Shown here one piece after another: positions 35,424 to 47,909 of a stretch of 64,000 bases of DNA. This stretch comes from Cinnamomum chago (Eukaryota; Streptophyta; Magnoliopsida; Laurales; Lauraceae), in assembly GCA_038049695.1 (NCBI GenBank), contig CP142452.1, positions 51,170,501-51,234,500 on the forward strand. Reading direction: 5' to 3'. The position numbers and the translations under genes were made by a program. The first letter of the stretch is position 1. Each line of letters begins with the position of its first letter. The notes under the pieces were generated by a model that was given only the letters and a program-made list of their open reading frames with translations, searched no databases and was not told where the DNA came from.

Positions 35424-35436
35424 GCTCTGATACCAC
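35424..35436 (-). other. Primer-binding site of copia element
   Basis: The minus strand reads GTGGTATCAGAGC immediately inside the 5' LTR, complementary to initiator tRNA-Met. Confidence 0.9.
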
Positions 35437-37419
35437 TGAAAGAAAATGCATTACAGATCTGAATGTAGACTGCCATGGCTGATTTTGGGTTTTCAAGTTT
35501 TAAAACAAGAAACCCAGATCTGATTTTCCAGCCATGAAAACATGCATAGAAATCCATGAAATCATGATCAACATGTGTCTAAAGAAAGGAGAAGATAGAG
35601 GAATATTACCTTGATGATTTGAATGCCTCAAAACTCTGAAAAGAAAGACTTCAAAGGACTGATATCAGCGTGCAACCCGCAATACAGGTGCAGGAATTTG
35701 TTGCAGAAATTTCTCCTTTGATCTTGTCTCCTATTCCACTTCCCAATCTAATTGGTCTTGATTGTGGGATCCAACTATGGAATCCTAAGAAGGGTTTTTC
35801 AGAATTACTCTTTGTGGAAAAGGCCTGAACCTGATCTCAGCCTCTTCAATGAAGAAGAAGAAGGCAGCAAGGGCTGGGCGTGTATTCTCTCCTTGTTGTC
35901 TTGGGCGGCCAATGGGTTTCCTTGGTGTTTCTTCCTTGCTTTCTATGTTGCACGTCCAAGGGTAGTGCTATCTCTATTTATAAAGATCACATTCCTTTTT
36001 AAGAGTTCTCTTTCTAATAGGAATGTCAATCCCATAAAATAAGCAACCAGCCCCTTTAGTGTGCAACACTTTCTAATTAAAGATACTAAAATTAGTAAGT
36101 TTCAATCATAGGAATTCTTACCCAAAGAGGAGTTCTTCCTTCCAAGTAAAGATACCTAATCAAACTTGGAAACCTCACATAAGGTGCACCCCACATGGCT
36201 GGCCCACAAGATAGATAAACACACCATGGCCCACTAGTCAATAATTTAGCTAGAGTTAAATTCATGTATGCCATCAAAAACCTATTTGAATTTATACTCA
36301 AAATTATTCTTCCACAAAATTAATTCAACCACATACAATTTTATTAAATTAGGAAACCATGCCAATATAGGAAAGTGGCTAGAAGAGGGACCAAAAGACA
36401 TATTTGCCCTTGGCTCCCAAAATGACCAAAATGTCCATGCTAACCCCATAGCAACATTAAGATCATTTTAACCCTAATTCATTCCACTAGAGAGTTATGG
36501 TTGCACTCCAAGGAAAAATATTAAATTGCAAATAAAGCTCATCATAAATAGACGATTGTCTTTGACCTACCAAGTACAATGACCACAATGCCCCTCTATG
36601 TAACATCCATAATCAAGTAGGTTAACCGATGTACTATCTACCTTCTTGATTACATCTCAACCTTAGAACTTCATACCCTTGACTTAATCATCATCCGGAT
36701 ATCATTCTCTTGATCCAGGGAGCGACCCACAAGTTCAATATCCATATGGAACATCCATATACTAAGATCTTAGATTCTGATGATTAATCGGATAATTCTA
36801 AGGGGACGATCATTCCATCACACGATGGCATAGATTCCATATTGCATTTGCACGTCCCAACTAATCAAGCCCGAGTACCCAAAACACAGAGTTGTTGACC
36901 CATGAACAGGATCTCACCCATAGTGAATTAAAGTACAAGAACTCGACTTCGTCAGTTCATCCACAAATGCTCAAGATTAAGAACACTGGTCACTCAGTAG
37001 CAACAGGTGATTTGATCTCTCTCTGTGATAGTACTATTTTAGAGATCACACCTACAAGTGGTCCTGTTCAATGCATGACACATGCACTAATGAGATAAAT
37101 CCGGAAAAGCCTCCCGTGACTTAGGTAAGTCACCCTAAATACAGGAGAGTATCTCATTATAACTTATACCAAGATGAAGTGCCCAACTCCATCTCTCAGT
37201 TATGAACAAGTTTATTGTTTCAAGTGTCCATGACTCAGACCTTACTGTGTGTAGCCACTACACACCTAAGTCATTACTAGAAAACAATGGGCCTTACACA
37301 ACCATACATATACACAAGTATTAAGAGAAAGATGTCATTCCATTAAATAACCAATAAATATCCAGTAACAGAGATGTAAGTGCAGTCAGTGGGCTTTAGG
37401 GCATACACCAATCCCAACA
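35437..37419 (-). repeat. 5' LTR of copia element (1983 bp)
   Basis: Same ends and length as 24807-26789. Differences seen include gaatg/gaaag near 35463, aaccc/aacca near 35677 and an acaatttt/accattta change near 36336. Confidence 0.93.
35975..35982 (-). promoter_or_regulatory. TATA box in copia 5' LTR
   Basis: The minus strand reads TATAAATA, same context as at 25345. This copy would drive the element's transcript. Confidence 0.6.
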
Positions 37420-37424
37420 CGGTT

Positions 37425-39150
37425 AGCCGCTGGCTCACTGCGCAGCTGACCGCGGTTGGCCTGACAGAAAGACACCTTACTAGAATTGCAACCGAAATGG
37501 TTCAGTTGGCTGGCGGTTAGCCGCCGATATATTCGGCGGTTAGCCGCTGGCTAACCGTGAGGCTGACCGTGCTTCCAGGAGAAATGTTGCTCTATGGGAA
37601 AGTAACCGAATGGGTCGGTTGGCTGGCGGTTAGCCGCCGATGGATTCGGAGTTAGCCGCTGGCTAACCGTGTGGCTGACCATGTTTTTAAGGGGAAAATG
37701 TTGCTCTCTGGAGAAGTAACCGCGACTGTTCGGCTAGCTGGCGGCTAGCCACTAGTCACCAGACGGCTAGCGGACAGGTGACCGCTGGCTGACCGCCAAG
37801 TGCGGGAAACACCCACTATGTTCAGATTTGAGCCATTTTTCTTCCTCAAAACCATTCTCCTCACTTCCACTTAATCCTTACAATAAAACTGTGCTAAAAG
37901 CTCCTCCAATGCAACTATCTACACTTCTCCACAACTCCAATATGTGTTCATTCCATCACCTCCTCCATCAACATCAAATCCAATACAAAGAAATAAAAGA
38001 AGGAAACCATTTCACAACAGAGTACGTTTGGTACGAACAAGAAGAAAATAAATGCAATTCACCAATACACTCATAAGCCATAAATGCACTACCAAACTCT
38101 ATCATGAACATTTATTTCAAACCAATGCAATAAATATGCATGAGTGGAAAATACCAAAATCATCGAAAACTTATAAAAATCAAATCATCCACTTGCCTTG
38201 GGTCTTCTAAAAAGCAAATCAAGCTCTTATACTCTTCCAAGCCAAAGATTCAAGCTATGAACAAAATCCCCAAAACAAACAAACCCTAAAATGGTCAAAC
38301 AATGAAATAGAAAGGGAAACCTTACAATAATGGAGATGAAGCTTATCTAGGGCTAGAAGAATACAAATCTAGAAGAAGGGAAGGATTACTTACTTGTAGG
38401 TTCTCCAAATGGCAAGAGTTTGTTCAATGAAGATCTCAAAGTTGGTGGATTTCTCAACAAATGGTATCAAAAGGAAGCTTGCAAGGTGGGGAAGAGAATG
38501 ATAACTTCCATTTCTTGATTGATGCAAGTTTGGTGTGGATTGGAGATGGAGAGAGCAAGAAGAAGGAGAAGAAAAGTTGCCAAACAAACCCTAGACTCTC
38601 TTTTGTGCAGGAAAAAGGGAAATGAGGAAGATGGGTCTCCTTATATAAGCAATGGAAATGGGTCCTACAACTTAAGACATTCAAGGGCTGAAATCTTGGC
38701 TTTCGGGGCTTCTAATGAATTCGATGAAGAAGAGAAAAGTTCTCGTTGAAATATCTAGTTTCCAAAAAGTTTATGTTTCGCAGGTTTCGGGAATATCAAG
38801 TTTTGGGTACAGATTTCGTGTACCATGACTATTTTGCCCTCAAGGCTATGAAATCGGGTTTCGGGATCTCGAACGGGGACGGGATCGACATGAAAGTTGT
38901 AGGGATTAACAATACAAATAAAACGGGGTTAAAACAATGAATGCAAAATCTCCGATAAAACCTCAAGCGCATGCAAGGTCATAAAGAAGGAACCCCCAAA
39001 GGGCCCGACTATCACAATGCAATCAAAATTCCCCAAAACTATTTCAAAAGTTTTTCCAAGCCCAACCTAACCAAAATCCACTAAACACGGTTAGAACTAA
39101 AACACAACTTAATCAATACTAATCGGGTTCACTCGGGTCGGGGTCTTACA
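37425..39150 (-). repeat. 3' LTR of gypsy A, proximal part
   Basis: Begins on the minus strand as TGTAAGACCCCGACCC at 39150 and joins 24806 across the copia insertion. It contains TATA at 38641-38648 and the rest of the palindrome cluster (37425-37800). Collinear with 50690-52336. Confidence 0.9.
38641..38648 (-). promoter_or_regulatory. TATA box in gypsy A 3' LTR
   Basis: TTATATAA followed on the minus strand by GGAGACCC, about 505 bases into the LTR. Same context in 51827 and 61776. Confidence 0.6.
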
Positions 39151-39167
39151 TCCTCCACCTCTTAGGG
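39151..39167 (-). other. Polypurine tract of gypsy A
   Basis: The minus strand reads CTAAGAGGTGGAGGA directly before TGTAAGACC. Confidence 0.8.
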
Positions 39168-42100
39168 CATTTGGTCCTCCAAATGAAATATAAGACTCAC
39201 CTCAGGTAGTAGATGTGGAAACTTCTTCTGTACTTGGTCTCGTAATTCCCATGTTGCCTCTTCCGGTCCATGGTTCTACCATAGTACCTTTACCCACTGA
39301 ATAGTCCGTGTCCTCAACTCTTGTTCCTTCGTATCAATGATCTGAATGGGCTTCTCAACATAGGTAGCATCCTCTCGAATCTCCAATGGCTCATGCAGGA
39401 GTACATGTGAAGGATCGGGGACATACTTCTTAAACATAGACACATGGAAGACGTTGTGTACGCCGGATAACTCAGGTGGTAAGGCTAATCTATAAGCTAC
39501 GTCACCGATCTTGCTCACAATGTCGTATGGTCCAATGTATCTCTGTGATAGCTTGCCTTTTTGTCGAAATCTCAATGTTCCTCTCGTAGGTGACACTTTC
39601 AGGAAAACCTTGTCTCCTTCTTTGAACTATAAATCCCTTCTATGAGAATCTGCATAACTTTTCTGTCTACTCCGGCTACTTTCAGTCGTTCTTGGATCAA
39701 CTTCACTTTGTCGCTAGTTTCACTTACTATAGTCGGTCCATGGAAACTGCGAATTCCAACCTCTTCCCAACAAACAGGTGTCCTACACCTTCAGCCATAC
39801 AAAGCCTCAAAAGAAGCCATCCCAATGCTCGAGTGGTAACTATTGTTGTAAGCAAACTCACACAACGGTAGAGTCTCATCCCATTGAGTCTTGAAATCTA
39901 ACACACATCCTTAAGAGTTTGAATTGTTCTCTTTGATTGACCATCTGTCTGCGGGTGATAAGCCGTGCTAAACTGTAGTCTCGTACCCACAGACTCATGC
40001 AATGTCTTCTAGAACCTCGAGACGAATCTGCTGTCTTTGTCAGATGTTATAGAAACTAGATGCCCATGTCGACTGACGATCTCGTTGACAAACAACTCTG
40101 CCAAAGGTAGCATGTGTATCTTCTTCCCTGTCCTCATAGGAATGAAATGAGCTGACTTGGTGAGTTGGTCCACAATGACCCATATCGCATCATTGCCTCT
40201 GCTGGTCCTCGGTAGTCCCGAAATAAAATCCATGGTAATATGTTCCCACTTCCATTCCGGGATCTCTAACGGTTGTAACAATCCTGGAGGCCTCCGATGT
40301 TCTGCCTTTATCAACTGACAAGTCATACAACGGGAGACAAACGCTGCAATTTCTCTCTTGATGTTATTCCACCAAAACATGCCCTTCAAATTCTGATACA
40401 TCTTCGTATTGCCTGGATGCATAGAGTACTTCGTACTGTGAGCTTCGGTCATGGTATCATTCCTCAAGTCTTCAATATTTGGCACGCATAGACGGTCACG
40501 ATAGTACAAAACTCCATCCACAATACGGAAGTCAGGACGTTTTGCTATATGCTCTGAAATGTTGGCCAACTCTGGATCTTGCAACTGACTATCCTTGATC
40601 TTCTGAATAAAAGAAGGCTCTGACACTGTCATGTTAGCTAACAAAACACCCTTCCTTAGTGGCTGCAGGTCTACACTCAATTCTTCAAATTGCTCAAAGA
40701 TACAAGTGCCACTTAGATTTGCCAAGCCTACTGATTTTCTGCTCAAGGCATCGGCAACTACATTCGCTTTCCCCGGGTGGTACTTAATTGGAAAATCATA
40801 ATCCTTAATATTTTCCATCCATCTTCTCTGCCTCATGTTTAATTCCTTCTGCGAAAACAAGTACTGTAAGTTGCGGTGGTTGGAGTGGACTTCGAACTTC
40901 TCTCCATAGAGGTAATGTCTCCACATTTTCAATGCGAAAACAACCGCTACTAACTCAAGATCATGGGTGGCATAATTCTTCTCGTGATCTTTCAACTGTC
41001 GAGATCCATATGCAATCACTTTTCCTTCTTGCATCAAACACAACCAATTCCAACCTTCGAAGCATCGGTAAAAATGGTAAAACCGCCGCTCCCGGATGGT
41101 AAAGTAAGGACTGGTGCTGTAGTCAATCTCTTCTTTAGCTCTTGAAAACTATCTTCACACTGATCTGTCCACACATATGGCACATTCTTCATTGTCAACT
41201 TCGTCAAAGGTGACACAATCGACGAGAATCCCTGCACAAACCTCCTGTAATAACCTGCTAAACCCAGAAAACTTCTGATTTCTGACGCGTTCTTCGATCT
41301 TTCCGAACTCATAACTGCTTCAATCTTGGACGGATCCACTGATAATCCTTCTTTGGAGATGATGTGCCCCAAAAATGCTACTTGTTCCAACAAAAATTCA
41401 CACTTGTTGAGCTTTGCATACAGCTAATTCTCTCTCAAGAGTTGCAGTGTTATCCTCAAGTGCTCTTCATGCTCTTCTCTGGTCTGGGAGTACACCAAAA
41501 TGTCATCTATGAATACTACCACAAACTAATCCAGATACTCTGCAAATATCTTGTTCATCAACGCCATGAACACTGCCGGTGCATTAGTCAATCCAAATGT
41601 CATCACTAAAAACTCACAGTGGCCATATCTTGTCCGAAAAGCTGTTTTCAACACATCTGATTCTCTGACTCTCAGCTGATGGTAACCGGATCTCAAATCA
41701 ATCTTCGAAAAGTATGATGCACCTTGCAATTGATCAAACAAATAATCTATTCTTGGCAATGGGTATTTGTTCTTGATGGTCACTTTATTCAATCTTCAGT
41801 AATCTATACACATTCTCATCGAACCATCCTTCTTCTTGACAAACAAGACTGGAGCTCCCTAAGGTGAAATACTCGGTCTCACAAATCCTTTGTCTAACAA
41901 TTCTTGCAACTGAGTCTTCAACTCTCCCAATTCTGCCGGAGCCATTCTATATGGTGCAATAGATATTGGAGCAGTCCCTGGTAACAACTCGATAGTGAAA
42001 TCGATCTCTCTGATGGGTGGTAAACCTGAGATCTCCTCCGGAAAAACATCCGGGAATTCCCAAACAATTGGGATTTCCTCCACCCCTTGGGACCGTTTAT

Positions 42101-42516
42101 CCTTCGTGATAAATGCCAAATATGCTTCATAACCACTTCTCAATAGTCTATCAGCCTTTAATGCTGAGACAAACCCTGCACAAGGATTTCTCCTCTCCCT
42201 GAAACAACACCCCTGCTGGTGTCTCATCTAACTTGAAAGTCAGGGTCTTATGGAAACAATCCATTGTGGCATGGTACCTTGCCAGCCAATCCATCCCTAA
42301 GATGACATCAAAATCAAACATCTCTAATAGAATGAGATCTGCGGTTAAAACCATTTCTCCTATCTGAACTGTGCAACTAGGGTAATATGTTCTACAGATA
42401 ACTTGTTTGCCTACTGGGGTCGCCACAGTAAAAAATGAACTCAAGTTCTCTAGCATGCATATCAATCTACTTAGAAAATTCATGGGATAAGAATGAATGT
42501 GTAGAGCCAAGGTCAA
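39160..42516 (-). pseudogene. gypsy A pol (protease to integrase), broken
   Basis: Minus-strand pieces in order: end of protease with VILGMDWLARYHA (42516-42151), reverse transcriptase (42227 downward, [13 protein letters not shown], then FIDDILVYS near 41510), RNase H ([10 protein letters not shown], then DALSRK), integrase zinc region with CMTCQ (about 40330), core [13 protein letters not shown] and TSDKDSRF (40250-40010), and C-terminal VFHVSMFKKYVPDP (39596-39276) followed by GPEEATWE. Stops at 41861-41859 and 41528-41526, a frame shift near 41040, and a break after 40009 make it non-functional. It resembles plant Ty3/gypsy polymerases; chromovirus assignment is tentative. Confidence 0.9.
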
Positions 42517-43738
42517 ATAAAATCCTAGCTTTTATCCCACAAAAAAGAAGTGTACCTTCCACTACATTTCCCGCTGCCTCTGCATCAGCTCTGTTGACCG
42601 CGTAGATTTGCCCTCGATGTTGTGGCCTATTTGGAGCTTGTTGTAGCCTGCCTTGTTGTGCATTCCTATGTTGTTGCGGTGCACGTTGATTTTGGCTCTG
42701 CCCCTGCTGACGAGCCTGTTGTTGTTGCTGTGGTCTATGCTGCTGCTGTTGTGGTGCTTGTTGCTGTAGTGGCCTTGCCTGATTCTGAACAACGATTGCA
42801 TTTTGTGGTGCTGCTTGACGCTGTGCCCCTTGTTGCTGTTGCTGATTCTGTCTATTCTGCCTTGGACAGTCTCTCATCTGATGGGTCATGGAACCACATC
42901 TGAAGCACGCTCCTGTCAGTGTACGACACTGTGCACTCTCATGGTTCTTCCCACAGTGGGTACAAACCAATGGACCTTGAGCATTCTGTTCTGTCCTTTG
43001 CTTCTTGTTCTGATGATTCCTGTACTGGTAGTTCTGCTGATGAGCTTGTCCCTTGCCTTGAACTCTAAGGATCTTGTTATAGAAATTCTCAAACTTGTAG
43101 GCCCTCTTGACCGCTTCATCGAAAGTTGCAGGTGGTACTACTCCGGTAGCATCTCTCTCAATGAAAGGGTTAAGTCCCTCAAAGAACTTTGCAATCTTCT
43201 TCTCAACTGTATCCACTAACTCCGGAGCATACCTGGACAATCTCTCGAACTTAGTGAGGTATTCGAGGACCGTCATACTCCCTTACACAAGTTGCTGGAA
43301 TTCTATGGCCTTCAGTCTCTTTATGTGGGCGGGTACATACTTATCATGGAATTGCCTCTTGAAGCTTGCCCAAATCACTGCATCAGCCATGGTCTTGTAT
43401 CCCTCCCTAACTGTCTTCCACCATCTGTCCGCTGTACCGATAAAGTGGGATGATGCTAGTTTTACTCCTTCTCCTCCGGTGCACTGGAAGATCTCAAATA
43501 TGTTCTCCGTATGCTCTAGCCAATCATCTGCAACTAATGGATTTTCTATCCCAAGAAATTCTTTTGAAGCCCTCTTCCGAAACCGCTCAAATAATGCATT
43601 TGGGTCATGTTGTCTCTGAATGATGACGATAGCGGGTTGGGGTTGAATCGGTTCGGGCCTTCTCTGTAATACTTCTAGCAAATGTCTCTGCATCTCTGCC
43701 AATTCTCTTCCATGATCTTCCTCTTTCTTAAGCATTTG
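42467..43738 (-). pseudogene. gypsy A gag (C-terminal part) and protease start
   Basis: From 43735 the frame covers the gag retrotransposon domain (RKRASKEFLGIENPLVADDW, ...RWWKTVREGYKTM), has an in-frame TAA at 43285-43283, then continues MTVLEYLTKFERLSRYAPEL, a CCHC zinc knuckle (CFRCGSMTHQMRDC), a long Gln-rich tract, and LLFCGIKARILFDLGSTHSF. The protease motif reads DLG, not DSG, so the active site is altered. The frame ends at a stop at 42467 where a frameshift leads into the next pol piece. Confidence 0.9.
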
Positions 43739-44934
43739 TGTTAGACCCCGACCCAGACCAATCCGATTAGTGTGTGATTAGTATGTGTTTAGTCCTAAGT
43801 GGGTTTAGTTATTGTTGGGTTAGAAGTGATTAGTTTTAGTCTTGGATATAGCTTTGGTAATTTTGAGAACGTTTAATATTAGTTAGACACACTCAGGATG
43901 GCCTGAGTGCACGTGTGAGCTTGGGAAGATCGTATCGATTTCCTTGTGATTGTGATTTTGATTTCATTTGATTGATATTTCGACGTGTTACAACTTTCGT
44001 ATTAAGCCCATTCATGTTTGAAGCCCAAAAACCCAAGTTTTGGCCCAAAGAGGGTAAAATTGTCTTTCTTGCACAAATCTGGACACAATTTTCGAGACTT
44101 CAAAACTATGTCAAAAATATACTTTTTGGAAACTAGATATTTCGACGATCGTTTTATCCTTCTTCGTCGAAGTCATCCCAGGCCCACAAGGTCATGTTTT
44201 AGCCATTTCAAGTTCAAGCCCAATGGGCCCATGAGTCATCACTTAAGTCTCTTTTCTTCCTCTCTTTCATTCATTCCCCCAAATCTCTGCAACTTCTGAA
44301 CCTAGGGCAAGAAAACCCTTTTTCTCTCCCTCCTCATTTCCCCTTGCATGATCTAGTTAGAGAGCTCCAAATAAAGTTTCAAGTTCATCATCTTCTCCAT
44401 CTCATTGCAAGCTCTCCATTGGTACAAGTTTCTTGGAGTTTCTTTTGGGACAAGATCTATATTTCCTCTCTTCTCTCTTGTGTGACCATTCCTAGGTAAG
44501 AGCTTCAACCCACATCTTTCATGGAGTCTTTTTAGTCCTTTAAGATCATGATTTTCCTAGTTTCAACCCTTTTTCTAAATGGGTTTCTTGTTTTCAAGAT
44601 TTAGTGAGTTGTGTGGTTTTCTCTTGGATTTTCTTGTAGTGTTGATTAGCTTGAGGAAGTACTTGAGGAGGAGTGTTTAGCTTTGGTCAAGGCAAGTGAT
44701 CTTTATAGGCTTCATGTGCATTGTATTTTGATCCTATTTCGTTTTAGGAATTGTGCATGTGATTTGTCTACAAGTTTATGATTTTATCTTACTTGATTTG
44801 GATGTGTGGATGATGATAAATAAACCCTTGGTGAGCATGAAGGCTCAAGGGATGATATGTGGTTGGTGGATGAGAAGAAGGAGAAGAATGTAGTGAAAGA
44901 TGTGCAAGGAAAGGGGATTTCCGCACTCAGCGAG

Positions 44935-45185
44935 CTCAGGCAGCAGCATGTTCGCTCGAGCGACCCCTGGGTTCGCTCGAGCGAACATGCCACTGTCTCC
45001 TACGGAGCGAGGCAGCGAGTCGTTCGTTCGAACGCATTTTATTATTCGCTCGAGCCAACATTCGCTCGAGCGAACTGTCTACGCTTTGTAAGGTCCGCTC
45101 GAGCGAAGTGTCTCGCTCGAGCGAAGTGTCTCGCTCGAGCGAAGTGTCATCAACGTGACAGGTTCGCTCAAGCGAACCTGCCAGA
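44935..45185. repeat. Palindrome cluster TTCGCTCGAGCGAA in solo LTR
   Basis: About ten CTCGAGCGA units, several as perfect TCGCTCGAGCGA palindromes. It occupies the place held by GGTTAACC units in the sister LTR. Confidence 0.85.
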
Positions 45186-46084
45186 CTCAGGAAGATGATT
45201 TCTCTCCATTTTGTGTATTTTTCTTGAGGTCCGAAAACTAGACTATGTTAAGGGTTTTGACTTGACATTGTGTAAATGAAACCTCGAAATGCCACCCAAC
45301 CTCTAAGGACACCAATTCTTGTATATTCTGACATTTGGAGTTTCAATTACACAAAGGTCAATTTGTAGCCTTAGCACATGCTTGTCAGATTTCGTATTTG
45401 AATTTCCGTCTTGGTACTATAAGTACAAACGTGCACTTGTTTTGTATTTCAAGTATAAGTTTGTTTTGAAGTTTTGTTTCAAAAAAAAAGGGGATCACTT
45501 CCTAAGCGTGCTTTGCATAAATATTATGCCTCGTGCTAGTCGTGCTCGTCGTGTTGTGATAAGTGATTTCCCCCTTTTTATCTCGACGTGTTTGATCGTG
45601 CTTCGCGTGTTTTGTGCATTCATGAATTAAGTAAACACCACTGAGCTTAGACTGCCCTTTCGGTTTGATCCACTGTCTGGGGGTCTTTAAACATGTGGAC
45701 TGTCTGCAGACTGGTCGTGTATTTATTACACATCGTGCGTGTCCGGTTCCGCGGCCGGAATTCCCGTCTTTGTGGGAAATCGTGTCGTGCTTATATTATG
45801 TATATCGTGCTTGTCGTGCGTGCTTGCTCTTTTCATTATATAAATGATAGAGAAAGGATGGGCTCTTTGTGGATTGTAACTAATCATGATATATATTATG
45901 TACTCATGCTAGATTATTTTGTATCTCAGCTTTGTTCGTACTCTTGAAAATGTATCTCAACTTTGATAGTACTTCATACCAAAGATTTGCTCACATGTTT
46001 TCTCTAAATGTTATTGTTCATGTTCATGCCTACATCTATTACCTGCCAAACCGTCGTGTTTGACCCTTGTTTATTGGTGCCCAG

Positions 46085-46176
46085 GTGCAGGAGACGTTGC
46101 CTTTGAGGAGGAGCGTCAGGAGGAGGCTTGTGAGCCAACTCCCGTGAGAGAGTGGCAGCCCGACGATGTCATTTAG
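46085..46176 (+). other. Conserved 92-nt exon-like block in LTR (copy 4)
   Basis: After gcccag the frame is identical in protein to copy 3, ending PDDVI and TAG at 46174-46176 (ATT instead of ATC for the last codon, a silent change). Confidence 0.5.
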
Positions 46177-46566
46177 ATGTCGGTCTGGTTCTCGAGTTTC
46201 GTCACCCTTAGTCTTGGGGTTTCTTTTGACTATTTTGAGATTGTATTGACCTTTATTGGTCTCTTATGGGTTGTACTAAACTTAACTTGTTTTTGTATTA
46301 GTTCTATAACTTGAATATTAATGGGAATGCTTGTTAGCTTCTTTCTATGATACCATGCCTTGTGATCATTTGTTATGGCACCCAAATGTTTTGTTGGGCT
46401 CATCTTGATGTGTTTTGCTACACGCTTCCGCAATCGTGTACGTGTGAGTCAGATTCCGCGTGTCTTTGGGAATCCTCACCGCGGGAACCTGTGGGAAAGC
46501 AATTAACAACACCGAATGCAATGCAACACTCGTCGCGGGCCCGGGATCCGTTCCGGGGTCGCGACA

Positions 46567-46748
46567 ATTTGCTCTTGCAGTCTAGCCTGATTCTCATTTG
46601 CCTGACGGTGTTGGTCAAGCATTGCCTGTATCATTTGTCGGAATTGATTTGGCGTGTTGTTATCAACCCTATCCTCTTCAAGTGGCCCTGTGTGATCGCT
46701 ATTGCTTGCAGAAGGGTTGCCATTTATAGGTCGCTTACGAGGTGGCAT
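46567..46748 (-). pseudogene. gypsy A gag N-terminus
   Basis: Starts MPPRKRPINGNPSASNSDHT at 46748 and continues through a Gln-rich helix (QMIQAMLDQHRQANENQARL) to the solo LTR junction. The start is chosen because the same MPPRK-like beginning exists in gypsy B. The remainder of gag resumes at 43738 in the same strand. Confidence 0.85.
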
Positions 46749-46893
46749 GATGCTGTAAAACAAATTGTTAGCACATAATAATCAAATAAAGGGTCACACA
46801 TTGCTCAAACGATACTAGCTAACAAAAGATCTAACGGATCCTCGCCACGTCCTTAGGATTTCTAGTTTCTTTTAATTGCTTGAAACACGTCTC

Positions 46894-46908
46894 GCTCTAA
46901 TACCAGTC
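46894..46908 (-). other. Primer-binding site of gypsy A
   Basis: The minus strand reads GACTGGTATTAGAGC, one change from the usual TGGTATCAGAGC. Confidence 0.85.
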
Positions 46909-47348
46909 TGTCGCGACCACGGACCGGGTTACCGAGGTCCTAATCCGGGATCGGGACACTAATGATGTAGTGTGGTGAGTGAATGGTTAACATGTAGAGT
47001 GTGTCAACAAGGTGCACACACTTATTTAATTTCCCACAGGTGTCCGCGGTGAGGATATCACGACCATATATGAGCATTTCTATTAAATGCGGAAGCGTGT
47101 AGCAAATCAAATATTCAATCCATCTCAAATCATAAAGATAATAACACAAGTATAGTATCGTATCATAATGAGCAATGCTCATTAGCATGTTACCCAAAAG
47201 TAAGGTTAAAGTTTATACAAAGATCATTTAGTTACATTCCCCAAAAATAGAGGCCAACAAAGGCCAATACATCTCAAAAAATATAATCCCAAAAGAATGA
47301 GTTATCCACAACTCCCAAACTGGATCGCATCTCGAGACAACTGAATGT

Positions 47349-47440
47349 CTAAATGACATCATCGGCGCCCCACTCAACTAGCTGCTGCGGTTCTCCGACC
47401 GCCTCCTCGTGCTCCTCCTCGGGATAACCGACAACGGGAC
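47349..47440 (-). other. Conserved 92-nt exon-like block in LTR (copy 5)
   Basis: After CTCAG the frame reads PVVGYPEEEHEEAVGEPQQL, then VEWGADDVI and TAG at 47349. This looks closest to the family consensus. Confidence 0.5.
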
Positions 47441-47909
47441 CTGAGTACCAAAGAGTGGGTCAAACACGACGGTTTGGCAAATGGGTAAAATACCACGACA
47501 ATATGATAATAAATGAATTTATCTTCAAAAACATGTAAAACCTGCTTAAATAACAATTTCTATGAAAAGATAAAAAATTTATTCCAAATACAAGTATGCA
47601 TTATAAAACATGTACAGGTAACCAAGGAACGAGGAAACAAGTAAGATGGCAACCACACGAAGCTAAGTCCTCTACCACTAAAGTGATAGAGCAATAACTA
47701 GGCATTGATCTCAGTCACTCGAGGTGAGGAGAAACAGTGGATCTTACAAATACATATACATATACTATACATGACCACGATAGTGAGCCGGGCATCGGGA
47801 ACCACAGTAGCAATCTGCGACATCGAGACAAGACCACGGTAATAATTGGGTAGCGGGATCCAAACTGCAGCTGGCGGGACAAGAGGGGGATCTCCAAGTC
47901 GGTGGATCA

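Larger units (their letters stand above)
24807..37419 (-). mobile_element. Complete Ty1/copia retrotransposon, young, split by a solo LTR
   Basis: Minus orientation: 5' LTR 37419-35437, primer-binding site 35436-35424, leader, gag-pol from 33693 to 26898, polypurine tract, 3' LTR 26789-24807. Target duplication cggtt at 24802-24806 and 37420-37424. Both LTRs are 1983 bp and differ at about a dozen positions by eye. Gag-pol has two in-frame stops and is interrupted by the solo LTR 27323-30273, so it is no longer autonomous. The long LTR and gag style suggest an Angela/Tork-type lineage, which is tentative. Confidence 0.93.
43739..46566 (+). repeat. Solo LTR, TGTTAGACCCCGACCC type (2828 bp), inside gypsy A gag
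   Basis: TGTTAGACCCCGACCC ... GGGGTCGCGACA with target duplication atttg at 43734-43738 and 46567-46571. Same subfamily as 27323-30273, but its palindrome cluster (44935-45185) is made of TCGAGCGA units instead of GGTTAACC units. It contains the exon-like block at 46085-46176. Confidence 0.95.

Noticed and set aside
42562..43219. Plus-strand ORFs opposite gypsy A gag
   Set aside because: Shadows of the Gln-rich gag; strand and primer site show the minus frame is real.
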